Shown here: positions 9,014 through 18,074 of the stretch, one piece after another
How the letters are laid out: each line of letters opens with the position of its first letter
Position numbering within the stretch: position 1 is the first letter of the stretch
From: UBA830 sp002295635
GTDB lineage: Bacteria; Pseudomonadota; Alphaproteobacteria; MPNO01; UBA830
Assembly (NCBI GenBank): GCA_002295635.1
Contig: DBHK01000007.1
Span: 1-64,000 of the forward strand
Reading direction: 5' to 3'
Length of the DNA: 64,000 bases
Position numbers and translations under genes: made by a program
Notes under the pieces: model-generated
Told to the model about the DNA's origin: nothing
Databases searched by the model: none
Seen by the model: only the letters and a program-made list of their open reading frames with translations

Positions 9014-9994
9014 TTAGAAATGGCAATACCCATGGGTTTCCAGAGAAATTTCGCGCCCGCTGGGATCGAGTATCCTAACGATCGGCGGGCCACTAAAAAC
9101 ACTCCCAATTTTCGTCACTTTGACGCCGGCGAGCTCTGCAGCCTTACCAATACCCTCTGCGGCGTTGGGTGATGCTGTAAACACCAACTCGTAATCATCT
9201 CCGCCAGAAACTACTTCCCCAAAATTCAAATCGCCGCTTGCTAGACGTTTGCCCAGCTCAGAAGAAACCGGTACTTGGTTACCCATAATCGTAGCTGAAA
9301 CTCTGGAGGCTTTGCATATGTGCCCGAGATCAGCGTGCAACCCGTCGGATACATCAGCTGCCGCCGTGACGAGACCGCTCAAACGAAGACCCAGAGAAAT
9401 GCGCGGATCTGGCAGTTGAAAACGTCTAATGATTGCTGCTGGCCCAGTGTCACCGGCCAGAAGATGCTTAAGGCCAGCTGCAGCATCACCAATGGTGCCA
9501 GACACATACACGTCATCCCCTATTTTGGCCCCATTACGGGTGATCGCGCAGCCGGTTTTGACCTCCCCTACGAAGGTCGCCGTTAGCGTGAGGTCTTTCC
9601 GAGCCTGTGTTGTATCTCCCCCCAAAAGACAAAAGTCGAATTCGTCCTGATCTAATCTCAAGCCGTCCGCGAAACGGTTCAACCACTGTCCGTCAGCAAG
9701 ATTGTTCAATGTCAAATTGAGAAAATATCCAATCGGAATAGCCCCCATCGATGCTAGGTCCGACAAATTTACCCGCAATAATCGGCGCGCAATCAAAGAC
9801 GGAGACTCGGTCTCTAAAAAATGGACCCCCCCAATCATCGTGTCAGTCGTGATAACAGTATCAAAACCGCCCCGTTGCTTTAAAACGGCAGCGTCATCCG
9901 ATAAACCAAGCGCTCGATGATCACCATCAGTTAATGGAGCAAAAACGGATGCGATCAGCTTAAATTCGCTCGGCCTGCTGCCCTCACCTGTCAC
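9014..9994 (-). CDS. thiL: Thiamine-monophosphate kinase
   Basis: About 326 residues. ThiL phosphorylates thiamine monophosphate to thiamine diphosphate. The AIR-synthase-like fold is visible: EFKLIASVFAPL at the start, GLSDDAAVL with the metal-binding Asp, LIARRLLRVNLSDLASMGA, CLLGGDTTQ, VYVSGTIGDAAAGL, TAAADVSDGLHADL and VVSGGDDYELVFT. I place the start at GTG 9994 (MTGEGSRPSEF), 11 bases before the end of nusB; an upstream in-frame GTG-like start at 10036 would overlap nusB by about 50 bases and precede the conserved region. Follows nusB as in many proteobacteria. Confidence 0.94.
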   Translation of the reverse strand: MTGEGSRPSEFKLIASVFAPLTDGDHRALGLSDDAAVLKQRGGFDTVITTDTMIGGVHFLETESPSLIARRLLRVNLSDLASMGAIPIGYFLNLTLNNLADGQWLNRFADGLRLDQDEFDFCLLGGDTTQARKDLTLTATFVGEVKTGCAITRNGAKIGDDVYVSGTIGDAAAGLKHLLAGDTGPAAIIRRFQLPDPRISLGLRLSGLVTAAADVSDGLHADLGHICKASRVSATIMGNQVPVSSELGKRLASGDLNFGEVVSGGDDYELVFTASPNAAEGIGKAAELAGVKVTKIGSVFSGPPIVRILDPSGREISLETHGYCHF

Positions 9995-10490
9995 AGCTCC
10001 TGTCCCCAAATTCTTTCGGACGGATCGACCTCGCAACTCGATCGAGCATTCCGTTTATCATACCCGGCTCTTGGCCGTCGTAAAATGCGTGCGCAACGTC
10101 AACATATTCGGTGATTATCACCCGACTAGGGGTATCCAACCGAGTTTCCAACTCATATATACCCGCCCTCAAAATAGCTCGAAGAATTATTTCTAATCGA
10201 TTTAGTACCCATTTTTTGGATAGGGCAGCATTAGCCATTTTATCTATTTGGCCGCCGCTCTCAGTGACACCGAGAACGATCTCACTGAACAAAGCCTTAT
10301 GTGGTGCAATGTCGTTCGCGGTATCGAAACTTTCACCCAGCCGAAAATGCAGAAATTCTTCCAGCACCAGATCTGGCGACGCCGAAGATTGTTCAATTTG
10401 GTAAAGGGCCTGTACAGCCGCGAGCCGTGCGGCGCTTTTTTTCGCACTACCCCGAGAATTCCCCTGCCCCCGCTCAACTGCTGCCATCAT
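9984..10490 (-). CDS. nusB: Transcription antitermination factor NusB
   Basis: 168 residues. All-helical NusB fold with the family motifs ARLAAVQALYQIEQS at the N-terminus and, in the C-terminal half, LRAGIYELETRLDTPSRVI plus ITEYVDVAHAFYDGQEPGM and INGMLDRVAR. NusB binds boxA RNA with NusE (S10) during rRNA transcription. Its start (ATGATG) overlaps the ribH stop, so the two are translationally linked. The ribH-nusB-thiL order is typical. Confidence 0.96.
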   Translation of the reverse strand: MMAAVERGQGNSRGSAKKSAARLAAVQALYQIEQSSASPDLVLEEFLHFRLGESFDTANDIAPHKALFSEIVLGVTESGGQIDKMANAALSKKWVLNRLEIILRAILRAGIYELETRLDTPSRVIITEYVDVAHAFYDGQEPGMINGMLDRVARSIRPKEFGDRSCDR

Positions 10491-10951
10491 CTGGAATAAA
10501 TGTTGAGTTTGCGTTTTATTTCAATCATAGAAAGACAGGCGCGAGCAGCGGCACCTCCACGGTCATGCTGATCCCTTCTTGAGCGTACTAGTGCCTGATC
10601 GCGATTTTCGGTCGTTAACACCCCATAACCAAGTGCAATCCCATATTTCAGCACTAGATCGTTTAACCCTCGAGCGCTTTCGCCGCACACGTAGTCATAA
10701 TGAGAGGTCTCCCCCCGTATTACACAGCCAAGCGCGATATACCCGTCATATCGATTTTTGTCGGATCGCGAGGTGTCCGCCTCAATTGCCATCCTTATAG
10801 CGCCAGGAAGCTCAAAACTACCCGGTACTTCGAAACGATCGTAGGTGGCTCGTTTTTGACTAAGCTCAATCAGAACACTTTCAACCATATTATTATTGAT
10901 TTCTTCGTAGTAGGGAGATTCGACGATCATGATATGTGGAAGATCGTTCAC
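10487..10951 (-). CDS. ribH: 6,7-dimethyl-8-ribityllumazine synthase
   Basis: 154 residues. Condenses 5-amino-6-ribitylamino-uracil with dihydroxybutanone phosphate, the penultimate riboflavin step. Seen: FEVPGSFELPGAIRMAIE for the substrate pocket, the conserved YIALGCVIRGETSHYDYV with the catalytic His and the GVLTTENRDQAL phosphate-binding region. Lies directly after ribBX and overlaps nusB. The GT-K motif region differs slightly from E. coli but retains AARACLSMIEIKRKL. Confidence 0.96.
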   Translation of the reverse strand: MNDLPHIMIVESPYYEEINNNMVESVLIELSQKRATYDRFEVPGSFELPGAIRMAIEADTSRSDKNRYDGYIALGCVIRGETSHYDYVCGESARGLNDLVLKYGIALGYGVLTTENRDQALVRSRRDQHDRGGAAARACLSMIEIKRKLNIYSR

Positions 10952-10957
10952 AGCTAG

Positions 10958-12190
10958 TTACTCCATTACGTTATCGATGGGGCGGCGATCAACCACAGAC
11001 AGCCCAAAGCCGTCTAACCCTTTTATTGCTCTGGTACGATTAGTTAACAGAACCATTTCCCTTACGCCAAGATCTACGAGTATTTGCGCGCCAACTCCAA
11101 AATCTCGCAGCGCTGGTGGCGCTGTTTCTCGATCTTCCTCACTCGTAACCGATACTTCAGCGGAGGCAACTATCGGGTCAGACGGGACACGGTGCCGAGC
11201 ACGAACTTGGTTAGATAGCTTCTCGGCCCAAGGTTCGCGAATTATCACGATGACGCCAGCCCCTTCCTCACCAATTTTGCGAATTGCTCCCTCTAGTTCG
11301 TTATCCCTTTGGTTCGTCGTATCATGAATCATGTCATCGAGTATATTGACGGCATGCATTCGTACCAAAACGGGTTTATCCAACCCGATCTCACCCTTAA
11401 CCAGCGCGAGATGTTCGGCGCCAGACACCCGGTTTCGATAAACGATCAATTTGAAATCACCACCATATTTGCGGTTGATACGCGTTGTAATTGAGCGTTC
11501 AACGATCGAGTCGTTATTAAGTCGGTAGGCTATCAAGTCCGCAATCGTAGCTACCTTCAGGCCATGGAATTGGGCAAACTTTACCAAGTCCGGCAGACGC
11601 GCCATTGTGCCATCTTCGTTCATGATCTCACAAATCACACCTGATGGGTTGAGCCCCGCAAGGCGAGATAGGTCAACCGCCGCCTCGGTGTGGCCGGTCC
11701 GAACTAGTGTACCGCCATCTTGAGCACGGAGGGGAAAGACGTGTCCAGGAGTGACGATATCGTCCCGGTCCTTTGACGGATCGATGGCAACGGCAATTGT
11801 ACGTGCACGGTCAGAAGCGGAAATGCCAGTCGTAACACCCTCGCGCGCCTCAATTGAGGTCGTAAATGCTGTTTCGAACTGAGATCTATTATCGCTCGAC
11901 ATTAAAGATAGACCCAACTGATCAATACGCTGACCGGTCATAGCGAGACAGATCAGGCCGCGACCATATTTGGCCATAAAATTAATTGATTCGGGCGTCG
12001 CCATCTGTGCTGAAACGATTAGATCGCCCTCATTTTCCCGATCCTCGTCGTCGACCACGACCACCATACGCCCATTTCTGATATCCTCGATGACGTCTTG
12101 TATAGGCGATAGAAAATCGTTTAACCGCTCTACTGAAGAGGAATCGGCCGCTTTTTCCTCGCCCACAACAGTAAGTCTGTTATCTACCAC
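10958..12190 (-). CDS. ribB: 3,4-dihydroxy-2-butanone-4-phosphate synthase with degenerate GTP cyclohydrolase II-like domain (RibBX type)
   Basis: About 410 residues. Residues 25-230 are an intact DHBP synthase: DDEDRENEGD, the acidic metal loop; RTGHTEAAVDL; and CEIMNEDGTMAR. The C-terminal 180 residues align in outline with GTP cyclohydrolase II (for example GVGAQILVDLGVREMVLLTN) but the zinc-binding cysteine cluster is absent: the segment after VLVRMHAVNILDD has no Cys. Only the RibB activity is therefore predicted. GTG 12190 has a good ribosome site (AAGGAC) just past the ribE stop; an upstream start at 12220 would overlap ribE. Proteins of this build (RibBX) are known in alphaproteobacteria. 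Confidence 0.9.
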   Translation of the reverse strand: MVDNRLTVVGEEKAADSSSVERLNDFLSPIQDVIEDIRNGRMVVVVDDEDRENEGDLIVSAQMATPESINFMAKYGRGLICLAMTGQRIDQLGLSLMSSDNRSQFETAFTTSIEAREGVTTGISASDRARTIAVAIDPSKDRDDIVTPGHVFPLRAQDGGTLVRTGHTEAAVDLSRLAGLNPSGVICEIMNEDGTMARLPDLVKFAQFHGLKVATIADLIAYRLNNDSIVERSITTRINRKYGGDFKLIVYRNRVSGAEHLALVKGEIGLDKPVLVRMHAVNILDDMIHDTTNQRDNELEGAIRKIGEEGAGVIVIIREPWAEKLSNQVRARHRVPSDPIVASAEVSVTSEEDRETAPPALRDFGVGAQILVDLGVREMVLLTNRTRAIKGLDGFGLSVVDRRPIDNVME

Positions 12191-12194
12191 TATC

Positions 12195-12782
12195 TCAGTC
12201 CTTTCCAATAAGGCGAGCAACGTACCGCGCTATCGTATCAATTTCCATATTGACCCGATCTCCAATTACCCTCTCGCTAAAAGACGTAGCGGATTGTGTG
12301 TGACTAATAACGTTTACGCCAAACCGATTGCCCTGGACTTCGTTCACAGTCAAAGAAACCCCGTCGAGACACACTGAACCCTTAGGCGCAAGGTATTTGG
12401 CGAAGTCGGCGGGCGCCTCAAAAGTAAAACGAACACTATCTCCCTCAGGCAGCATATCGACCAACACGACTACCGCATCAACGTGGCCGGAGACGATATG
12501 GCCGCCAAGCTCATCACCGATTCGCATTGCTCGTTCCAGATTTACTTTCGTCCCGACAGCCCAGTCACCCAGAGATGTTTTATCGAGTGTTTCAGCAGAA
12601 GCTTCAACCGCAAACCAACCTTGACCTTTTTCAATTACCGTAAGGCAGGGGCCGGAGCACGCTATCGATGCACCAATATCCACATCATTGGTGTCGTAGA
12701 CTGTCTGGATCTCTATCCTAGTATCGCCTCTCCGTTCAATTGAACGTACCATACCAACATCGGTTACAATACCTGTAAACAT
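12195..12782 (-). CDS. ribE: Riboflavin synthase subunit alpha
   Basis: 195 residues. Dismutates two molecules of dimethyl-ribityllumazine to riboflavin. Two tandem lumazine-binding domains are seen, the first beginning MFTGIVTDVGMV and the second near GGHIVSGHVDAV. CLTVIEKGQGWFAVEAS and DGVSLTVNEVQGNRFGVNVI mark the repeated core. It lies between ribD and ribBX in the rib operon with about 10 bases to ribD. Confidence 0.96.
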   Translation of the reverse strand: MFTGIVTDVGMVRSIERRGDTRIEIQTVYDTNDVDIGASIACSGPCLTVIEKGQGWFAVEASAETLDKTSLGDWAVGTKVNLERAMRIGDELGGHIVSGHVDAVVVLVDMLPEGDSVRFTFEAPADFAKYLAPKGSVCLDGVSLTVNEVQGNRFGVNVISHTQSATSFSERVIGDRVNMEIDTIARYVARLIGKD

Positions 12783-12791
12783 CCGTTTCCT

Positions 12792-13901
12792 CTAATGTTT
12801 GCGAATATAAGTCTCGACAAGATCGTCCCCAGCGGGACGAGCGGATACTTTGACGAAGTTCGCTGCCCCGTCAAGCGCACCGACCCCGAATGTGTCCGCA
12901 ACCGGTATGCCATCTCCGCCGATCAGCTTCGGCGCTCGGAACCAAACTAGACGGTCTACCAAGTCAGACTTCAAGAGCGTTGATATCAGGCGTCCTCCGC
13001 CCTCTACCATCAACCGCGTTACCCCCTGTTCACTTATCAAATGGAGTGCCGAAGCGATATCAACATTACCTTCTGAATCTCCACCCGTTTCAACAATCGA
13101 AACCCCCGCTACTTTGAACTTGTCCCACTTCGCCTCCTCTTCGGTTCCGACAACAAGGAACGTTGTAGAAACGCGCTTCGCGGAAACAACTAATTCATGC
13201 GAGACAGGTATTGAAGACCGTCCACAGATCACAAACCGTGCGGGAGAAGCACTTTCAAGGCCGGGCAAGCGGCAAGTCAGAGAAGGATTGTCGGAAATCG
13301 CCGTAGCACCACCTATCATGATCGCATCGTGCCGCGCTCGCATCCCATGGCCAATTGCACGCGACAACTCCCCAGTAATCCAAGTGCTCGCGCCGGTTGA
13401 TGTGGCGATACGCCCGTCAAGAGTGGTCGCGACCTTCACAGTAATATAAGGCCGCCCCTCAGAAACGCGCTGCAAAAAACCTGCAGTCACCTCTCGGGCC
13501 TCATTTTCGCAGACTCCCTCGAGCACCTGGATGCCCGCATTTTTGAGAAGAGCAATCCCTTCACCATTGACTCGCGGATCCGGGTCGCGGACTCCAACGA
13601 TTACGCGAGATACTCGCGCACCGATCAAAGCCTCTGCACAGGGTGCCGTTTTGCCATGATGCGCACACGGTTCCAAAGTCACGTATACTTCCGCCCCCGA
13701 AGCCTTTTTACCAGCCTGAGACAGTGCCTCTGTCTCGGCATGAGGTCTCCCACCCGGTCGTGTCCAGCCGCGTCCCACGACGCGCCCACTGCGGACGATT
13801 ACACAGCCGACCGATGGATTTGGCGCAACATTTCCATATCCACGTCTGGCAAGCGCGACAGCCATCCGCATGAAACGATTATCATTCAATTGCTTCCTCA
13901 T
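12792..13901 (-). CDS. ribD: Bifunctional diaminohydroxyphosphoribosylaminopyrimidine deaminase / 5-amino-6-(5-phosphoribosylamino)uracil reductase
   Basis: 369 residues. The N-terminal deaminase (about 1-150) has the zinc site HAETEAL with PCAHHGKTAPC. The C-terminal reductase (about 155-369) shows TVKVATTLDGRIATSTGAS, ITGELSRAIGHGMRARHDAI and the NADPH-binding region ending MVEGGGRLISTLL. It catalyses the second and third steps of riboflavin synthesis. The start overlaps nrdR by 20 bases. First rib gene of the operon after nrdR. Confidence 0.96.
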   Translation of the reverse strand: MRKQLNDNRFMRMAVALARRGYGNVAPNPSVGCVIVRSGRVVGRGWTRPGGRPHAETEALSQAGKKASGAEVYVTLEPCAHHGKTAPCAEALIGARVSRVIVGVRDPDPRVNGEGIALLKNAGIQVLEGVCENEAREVTAGFLQRVSEGRPYITVKVATTLDGRIATSTGASTWITGELSRAIGHGMRARHDAIMIGGATAISDNPSLTCRLPGLESASPARFVICGRSSIPVSHELVVSAKRVSTTFLVVGTEEEAKWDKFKVAGVSIVETGGDSEGNVDIASALHLISEQGVTRLMVEGGGRLISTLLKSDLVDRLVWFRAPKLIGGDGIPVADTFGVGALDGAANFVKVSARPAGDDLVETYIRKH

Positions 13902-14352
13902 TCGGCTCGTTTAGACCCTCGACGAAATCCTCAAAATCGCGAGCCTCTCGGAAATTCCGGTAAACCGAGGCGTAGCGGATATAAGCAACCTGATCCAGCT
14001 GAGACAGAGCATCCATCACCAACTCTCCGACTTGCTGAGACGTTACTTCCGTCTGTCCCGAGCTTTCGATGCGCCGGACAATCCCTGTAATAGCTCTCTC
14101 TATTCTCTCAGGTTCAACAGCACGCTTTCGGAGAGCGATACTCATCGACCGTGAGAGCTTGTCACGATCTAGAGATTCCCGACGGCCTCCTGCCTTTAAC
14201 ACCGTCAGTTCGCGCAATTGCACACGCTCAAATGTTGTAAACCTTGCTCCGCAAGCGCCACAGGATCGGCGGCGGCGAATTGCGGTGCTGTCTTCTGTCG
14301 GCCTAGAATCCTTGACCTGAGTGTCATCGGATCCGCAAAATGGACACTTCAT
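13882..14352 (-). CDS. nrdR: Transcriptional repressor NrdR
   Basis: 156 residues. NrdR represses ribonucleotide reductase genes in response to ATP/dATP. Zinc ribbon MKCPFCGSDDTQVKDSRP with a second pair CGACGARFTTFER, then the ATP-cone with LRELTVLKAGGRRESLDRDK. No NrdR box was found within this stretch. Located between glyA and ribD, the usual alphaproteobacterial position. Confidence 0.96.
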   Translation of the reverse strand: MKCPFCGSDDTQVKDSRPTEDSTAIRRRRSCGACGARFTTFERVQLRELTVLKAGGRRESLDRDKLSRSMSIALRKRAVEPERIERAITGIVRRIESSGQTEVTSQQVGELVMDALSQLDQVAYIRYASVYRNFREARDFEDFVEGLNEPNEEAIE

Positions 14353-14375
14353 CTACTCTCCCCCTTGTCGGGTGC

Positions 14376-15680
14376 TCACTGATCGGGATAAATCGGGAAG
14401 CACGCACACATTTTGCTGACTCTTTCCCGAACGCTTTTTTCGATCGCGGTATTGTCATTACCGTTAGAGGCCAATCCATCCAATATTTCCACAATCATCT
14501 CACCAACCTGTCTAAACTCTGTCTGCCCAAAACCGCGGGTAGTTGCTGCAGGTGTTCCAAGCCGAATTCCCGATGTGATGGTTGGCTTCTCTGGATCTAG
14601 TGGAATGCTATTTTTATTACAAGTAATACCGGCTGCCTCCAAGCTCTCCTCAACGACCTTACCTGTCAGACCTTTCGGCCGAAGGTCCACAAGTACCAGA
14701 TGTGTATCCGTTCCACCCGAGACGATATCTAGCCCGCCCTCCAAAAGGACTTGGGAAAGCGTCTGAGCGTTCTTTACTACGGCATTCGAATATTCGCGAA
14801 ACTCCGGCCGCAGTGACTCACCAAACGCGGTCGCCTTTGCCGCGATAACGTGCATCAGTGGCCCACCCTGGGTGCCGGGGAATATTGCGGAATTCACCTT
14901 CTTTGCGATCTCTTCATCATTTGTAAGGATCATACCGCCGCGAGGCCCCCTCAGCGTTTTATGCGTCGTGGTGGTAACCACGTGCGCGTGCGGAAATGGA
15001 CTTGGGTGCGCCCCTCCGGCCACTAAACCAGAAAAATGCGCCATGTCGACCATTAAAATTGCATTTATCGAATCAGCAATCTCTCTGAATTTCGCAAATT
15101 CAATTTGGCGCGGATAGGCCGATCCTCCAGCTACAATGACCTTGGGACGATGTTCCACCGCAAGCCGCTCAACCTCATCAAAATCTATAAGTGCATTCTC
15201 CTCTCTGACGCCATACTGGACGGCTTTGAGCCATTTTCCGGAGAGATTGGGCGCAGCTCCGTGAGAAAGGTGTCCACCGGCAGCCAGAGACATGCCTAGA
15301 ATTGTATCTCCCGGTTTAAGCAGCGCAAAATAAACGGCGCTATTTGCTTGCGCACCAGAGTGCGGCTGAACATTTGCAAACCCGCAGTCAAAAAGTTTCT
15401 TGGCACGCTCGATGGCAATCTGCTCTGCGAGATCGACACAATCACATCCACCGTAGTAGCGGCGCCCAGGATAACCTTCTGCATATTTATTTGTAAGCAC
15501 CGAACCGGCTGCCTCCAACACAGCACGAGACACAATATTCTCCGATGCTATTAGTTCGACCTGGCTTTGTTGCCGTAACAGTTCTCCCGAAATCGCTCGG
15601 TTCAGATCTGGGTCTGATTCTCCAATAGAAGAGCTGAAAAACCCAGCGTGCGTGCTAATTGCCGCGACAGAGGTGGACAT
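14376..15680 (-). CDS. glyA: Serine hydroxymethyltransferase
   Basis: About 434 residues. Interconverts serine and glycine while making methylene-tetrahydrofolate. PLP-dependent fold: ELIASENIVSRAVLEAAGS, YYGGCDCVDLAEQIAIERAK, MVDMAHFSGLVAGG and the PLP lysine in TTTTHKTLRGPRGG. The start at 15680 (MSTSVAAIS) is preceded by AGGAG; a longer open frame reaching 15764 would overlap rpiB and add an unconserved leader. Between rpiB and nrdR, as in related genomes. Confidence 0.96.
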   Translation of the reverse strand: MSTSVAAISTHAGFFSSSIGESDPDLNRAISGELLRQQSQVELIASENIVSRAVLEAAGSVLTNKYAEGYPGRRYYGGCDCVDLAEQIAIERAKKLFDCGFANVQPHSGAQANSAVYFALLKPGDTILGMSLAAGGHLSHGAAPNLSGKWLKAVQYGVREENALIDFDEVERLAVEHRPKVIVAGGSAYPRQIEFAKFREIADSINAILMVDMAHFSGLVAGGAHPSPFPHAHVVTTTTHKTLRGPRGGMILTNDEEIAKKVNSAIFPGTQGGPLMHVIAAKATAFGESLRPEFREYSNAVVKNAQTLSQVLLEGGLDIVSGGTDTHLVLVDLRPKGLTGKVVEESLEAAGITCNKNSIPLDPEKPTITSGIRLGTPAATTRGFGQTEFRQVGEMIVEILDGLASNGNDNTAIEKSVRERVSKMCACFPIYPDQ

Positions 15681-15720
15681 TTGGTCGTGATTCTCCTGAT
15701 CAATTAATTTTTGTAAAAGA

Positions 15721-16155
15721 TTAACCCAATTTCTTAACACGCCCGGTATGGCGGCCGCCTTCAAAATCAGTTTCTAGAAACAGTGCGACCAATCTCGCAG
15801 CGAGCACCTCCCCCGTTTTACGCCCACCAAGACAAAGAATATTTGCATCGTTATGCTGGCGCGAAAGAATGATCGTCTCCTCATCGTAACATAACGCGGC
15901 CCGTATCCCTTTATGTCGGTTTGCCGCGATAGAAACACCGATCCCCGTACCGCAAAAAAGTATACCTCTTTTAATCTGTCCAGAAGTAATCGCTTGGACA
16001 AGTTTTTCCGCAAAGTCGGGGTAGTCAACAGCGTCTTCGCTGTCAGTTCCGAGGTCGAGCACGCGATATCCCGCCGCTTCAATCCTATCTTTGATCACTT
16101 GTTTAAGCGCAAAGCCACCATGGTCGGCAGCGATCCCAATCGTTTCTTCAGACAT
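15721..16155 (-). CDS. rpiB: Ribose-5-phosphate isomerase B
   Basis: 144 residues. Interconverts ribose 5-phosphate and ribulose 5-phosphate. GIAADHGGFALKQVIKDRI at the N-terminus, the catalytic Cys in LFCGTGIGVSIAANRHKGI, and RAALCYDEETIILSRQHNDA are all characteristic of RpiB rather than galactose-6-phosphate isomerases. It is the first gene of the leftward rpiB-glyA-nrdR-rib operon. Confidence 0.95.
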   Translation of the reverse strand: MSEETIGIAADHGGFALKQVIKDRIEAAGYRVLDLGTDSEDAVDYPDFAEKLVQAITSGQIKRGILFCGTGIGVSIAANRHKGIRAALCYDEETIILSRQHNDANILCLGGRKTGEVLAARLVALFLETDFEGGRHTGRVKKLG

Positions 16156-16487
16156 CCGGCAATAAATTTGAATTCATATACAGTAAAAATACCATATCTC
16201 GCGGCGACAGACTAGCTTGACACTAGGTTTGGGACATTCGAGGCCATTGACTATATCTTAGTCGCAGGAAGAAAGTGTTTTTATATCTAAACATAAATCT
16301 TAAGTGGTTCGGAACAACTCTATCTGCTCAGATAATTTACGAAAACACCGAGTAATAGAAACTCCACACTTAATTTGTTGAGGTACAATAATCTTTCCTA
16401 CCTAAACAGTTTTCACTGTATTCAGCCTATTTTCTATGTTTGACAGATAATAAAATACGTGTGATCACCATATCGATTTTTGGAGTG
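16156..16487. other. Divergent intergenic region, rpiB to mucR
   Basis: About 330 bases, A+T-rich, separating the leftward rpiB operon from rightward mucR. It should carry promoters for both. I see no tRNA or repeat here, and no hairpin worth reporting. Confidence 0.55.
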
Positions 16488-16943
16488 ATGTTGGATGTCT
16501 CTTCACGGATGTTAGCTGACGATGATAAGCAGAGAAATACCAGTATCCTGCGCATGGCGGTCGAGATCGTCGCCGCGTACGCTGGAAATAACCCGCTACC
16601 CACAAATGAAGTGCCCGAATTAGTCAATGTTGTATACCGGTCACTTATATCCATCAGTGAGGATTCCAAAAATGGGCACCAAAATAAGCTGAAACCCGCC
16701 GTAGCGGTTCGCCGATCAATAACACCAGATCACCTAGTCTGCCTAGAAGACGGAAAAAAACTTAAGATGCTGAAACGTCACCTGCGTACTGTCTACGATT
16801 TATCCCCTGAAGAATACCGAGAGAAATGGGGGCTTGCCACAGACTATCCGATGGTTGCGCCAAACTATGCAAAACAAAGATCCAATTTTGCTAAGCAAAT
16901 CGGATTGGGAAGAAAAAAGGGGGACGGAAGTCAGAAGTCGTAA
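16488..16943 (+). CDS. MucR/Ros-family transcriptional regulator
   Basis: 151 residues from ATG 16488. The family core is at about residues 75-140: SITPDHLVCLEDGKKLKMLK, then RHLRTVYDLSPEEYREKWGL and YPMVAPNYAKQRSNFAKQIG. Compared with Agrobacterium Ros, the second zinc Cys is Asp (CLED) and the last His is Val (RTVY); such variation is common in MucR homologues. MucR proteins are small H-NS-like silencers controlling exopolysaccharide, cell cycle and virulence genes. An earlier in-frame TTG at 16440 is a possible alternative start. Monocistronic. Confidence 0.88.
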   Translation: MLDVSSRMLADDDKQRNTSILRMAVEIVAAYAGNNPLPTNEVPELVNVVYRSLISISEDSKNGHQNKLKPAVAVRRSITPDHLVCLEDGKKLKMLKRHLRTVYDLSPEEYREKWGLATDYPMVAPNYAKQRSNFAKQIGLGRKKGDGSQKS

Positions 16944-17275
16944 AAAAACTGAGTAGCTGCACAAACCAATTGTAATAAAGCCAAGTATTAAATTTTATCT
17001 ATAAAAGTCCGACTATATAATTCTATCTTATATAGCGCGTGTATCGATAACCGGCAGTTGGCCGTCGGGATCCCGCCCGCATACATTGTCGCACGCCCCG
17101 ATGCCGGCCTGCCCACCACCACGGACGGTCGCCGATCCAATTAATATTGTCGGCGATTACCATGTCATCGTAAATAAGATAAAACCGGATAAATCTCGCA
17201 AGTGGCTTAGTGCCTTGTTATTTCGAACTAAGACGGATAGAAGCTCTTTAATTCTCGGTTCTCGGGATTAAAATC
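16944..17275. other. Intergenic, mucR to thioesterase gene
   Basis: About 330 bases. The first half is A+T-rich, the second G+C-richer. CGCCGA (17130-17135) can pair with TCGGCG (17150-17155), a weak stem without a T run. A 61-codon open frame covers the end of this region from a TTG but has no recognisable features. No RNA gene was recognised. Confidence 0.5.
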
Positions 17276-17737
17276 ATGCCGCCTTCAAATATTTCTAATA
17301 ACGCCTTCACGGTTTCACGGGATATTAGGTTCTCGGACTCAGACCCTGCAGGTATCGTTTTTTATGCCGAATTTTTCCGTATGTTCAACGACCTTTTCGA
17401 GGACTGGCTTACGAAATGCTTAGGAATCGATTTCGCTGAGCAATTCACTAGTAAGCAAAGAATGTTTCCATTAGTTCACGTGGATGTCGACTTTAAAGAG
17501 CCTCGCCGCATGGGACAAAAGATAGATCTAAGTTTTTTACTAACTAGACTTGGTCGCTCATCAATTTGCTATGACATTATTGGCCATGATGGAGACCTCG
17601 AAATCCTCCGTGGAAGCTTTGTTACTTGCGTCGCATCAAAAAAATCAATGAGTACGATCGAATTGCCAGCCGACTTCAGGAAACTAATGAACGAGTATAT
17701 GGCTCGGTGTGGGGTCTTCGCCCAAAAGGCAGACTAA
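17276..17737 (+). CDS. Acyl-CoA thioesterase, 4HBT hotdog family
   Basis: 153 residues. Hotdog-fold thioesterase of the 4-hydroxybenzoyl-CoA type: the start of the fold reads RFSDSDPAGIVFYAEFFRMF, with the conserved Asp-Pro-Ala-Gly-Ile/Val active-site stretch, followed by the long hotdog helix around FNDLFEDWLTKCLGIDF and VDVDFKEPRRMG. It should hydrolyse an aromatic or short acyl-CoA in the cytoplasm; the substrate is not known. It stands alone between mucR and rpoH. Confidence 0.88.
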   Translation: MPPSNISNNAFTVSRDIRFSDSDPAGIVFYAEFFRMFNDLFEDWLTKCLGIDFAEQFTSKQRMFPLVHVDVDFKEPRRMGQKIDLSFLLTRLGRSSICYDIIGHDGDLEILRGSFVTCVASKKSMSTIELPADFRKLMNEYMARCGVFAQKAD

Positions 17738-18074
17738 CGATATTTACCACTTCTGGATTAAGGGTTAGGCGCCAATATTAGACTGAAAGATTTTGACTGA
17801 TAATCGGTCTAGGTCAGTCTGAAAATTTAACTTAGCTATTAATTAATGGCTGTCTTTTTGCGGTTTTCCAAACGATCCGCATAGCACAGTTTTTTAATTT
17901 CAAGATTTGATTGTTGACACCATCTAACACGCCAAAATCCAAGGTTAGTCAACCATCGTATTACACCTATAAATTTTTTATGTTTATCAAAAAGCTGTTC
18001 GAGCAGTATCAAAAGAGGAGCTGTAGGATCGTAATCCCCTCACTTGTTTTGATATCGGTAGAAAGAGGTGCTGT
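17738..18074. other. rpoH leader region with inverted repeat
   Basis: About 337 bases upstream of rpoH. AGACTGA near 17780 and TCAGTCT ending at 17820 form an inverted repeat with an inner GACTGA/TCAGTC stem, which could end the thioesterase transcript or form part of the rpoH leader. A TTGACA at about 17912 resembles a -35 element. AAAGAGG followed by GCTGTA-like sequence occurs at about 18012 and again at 18062, the second copy serving as the rpoH ribosome site. Confidence 0.45.

Noticed and set aside
9994..10036. Longer thiL start overlapping nusB
   Set aside because: The extension overlaps nusB by about 50 bases and precedes the conserved ThiL N-terminus; GTG 9994 fits better.
16488..16943. 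MucR as an atypical, inactive zinc-finger protein
   Set aside because: The altered zinc ligands (CLED and RTVY) are common among MucR homologues, so this is not evidence of inactivity.
17086..17271. 61-codon plus-strand frame before the thioesterase gene
   Set aside because: It starts with TTG, has no ribosome site or recognisable similarity and covers an ordinary intergenic stretch.
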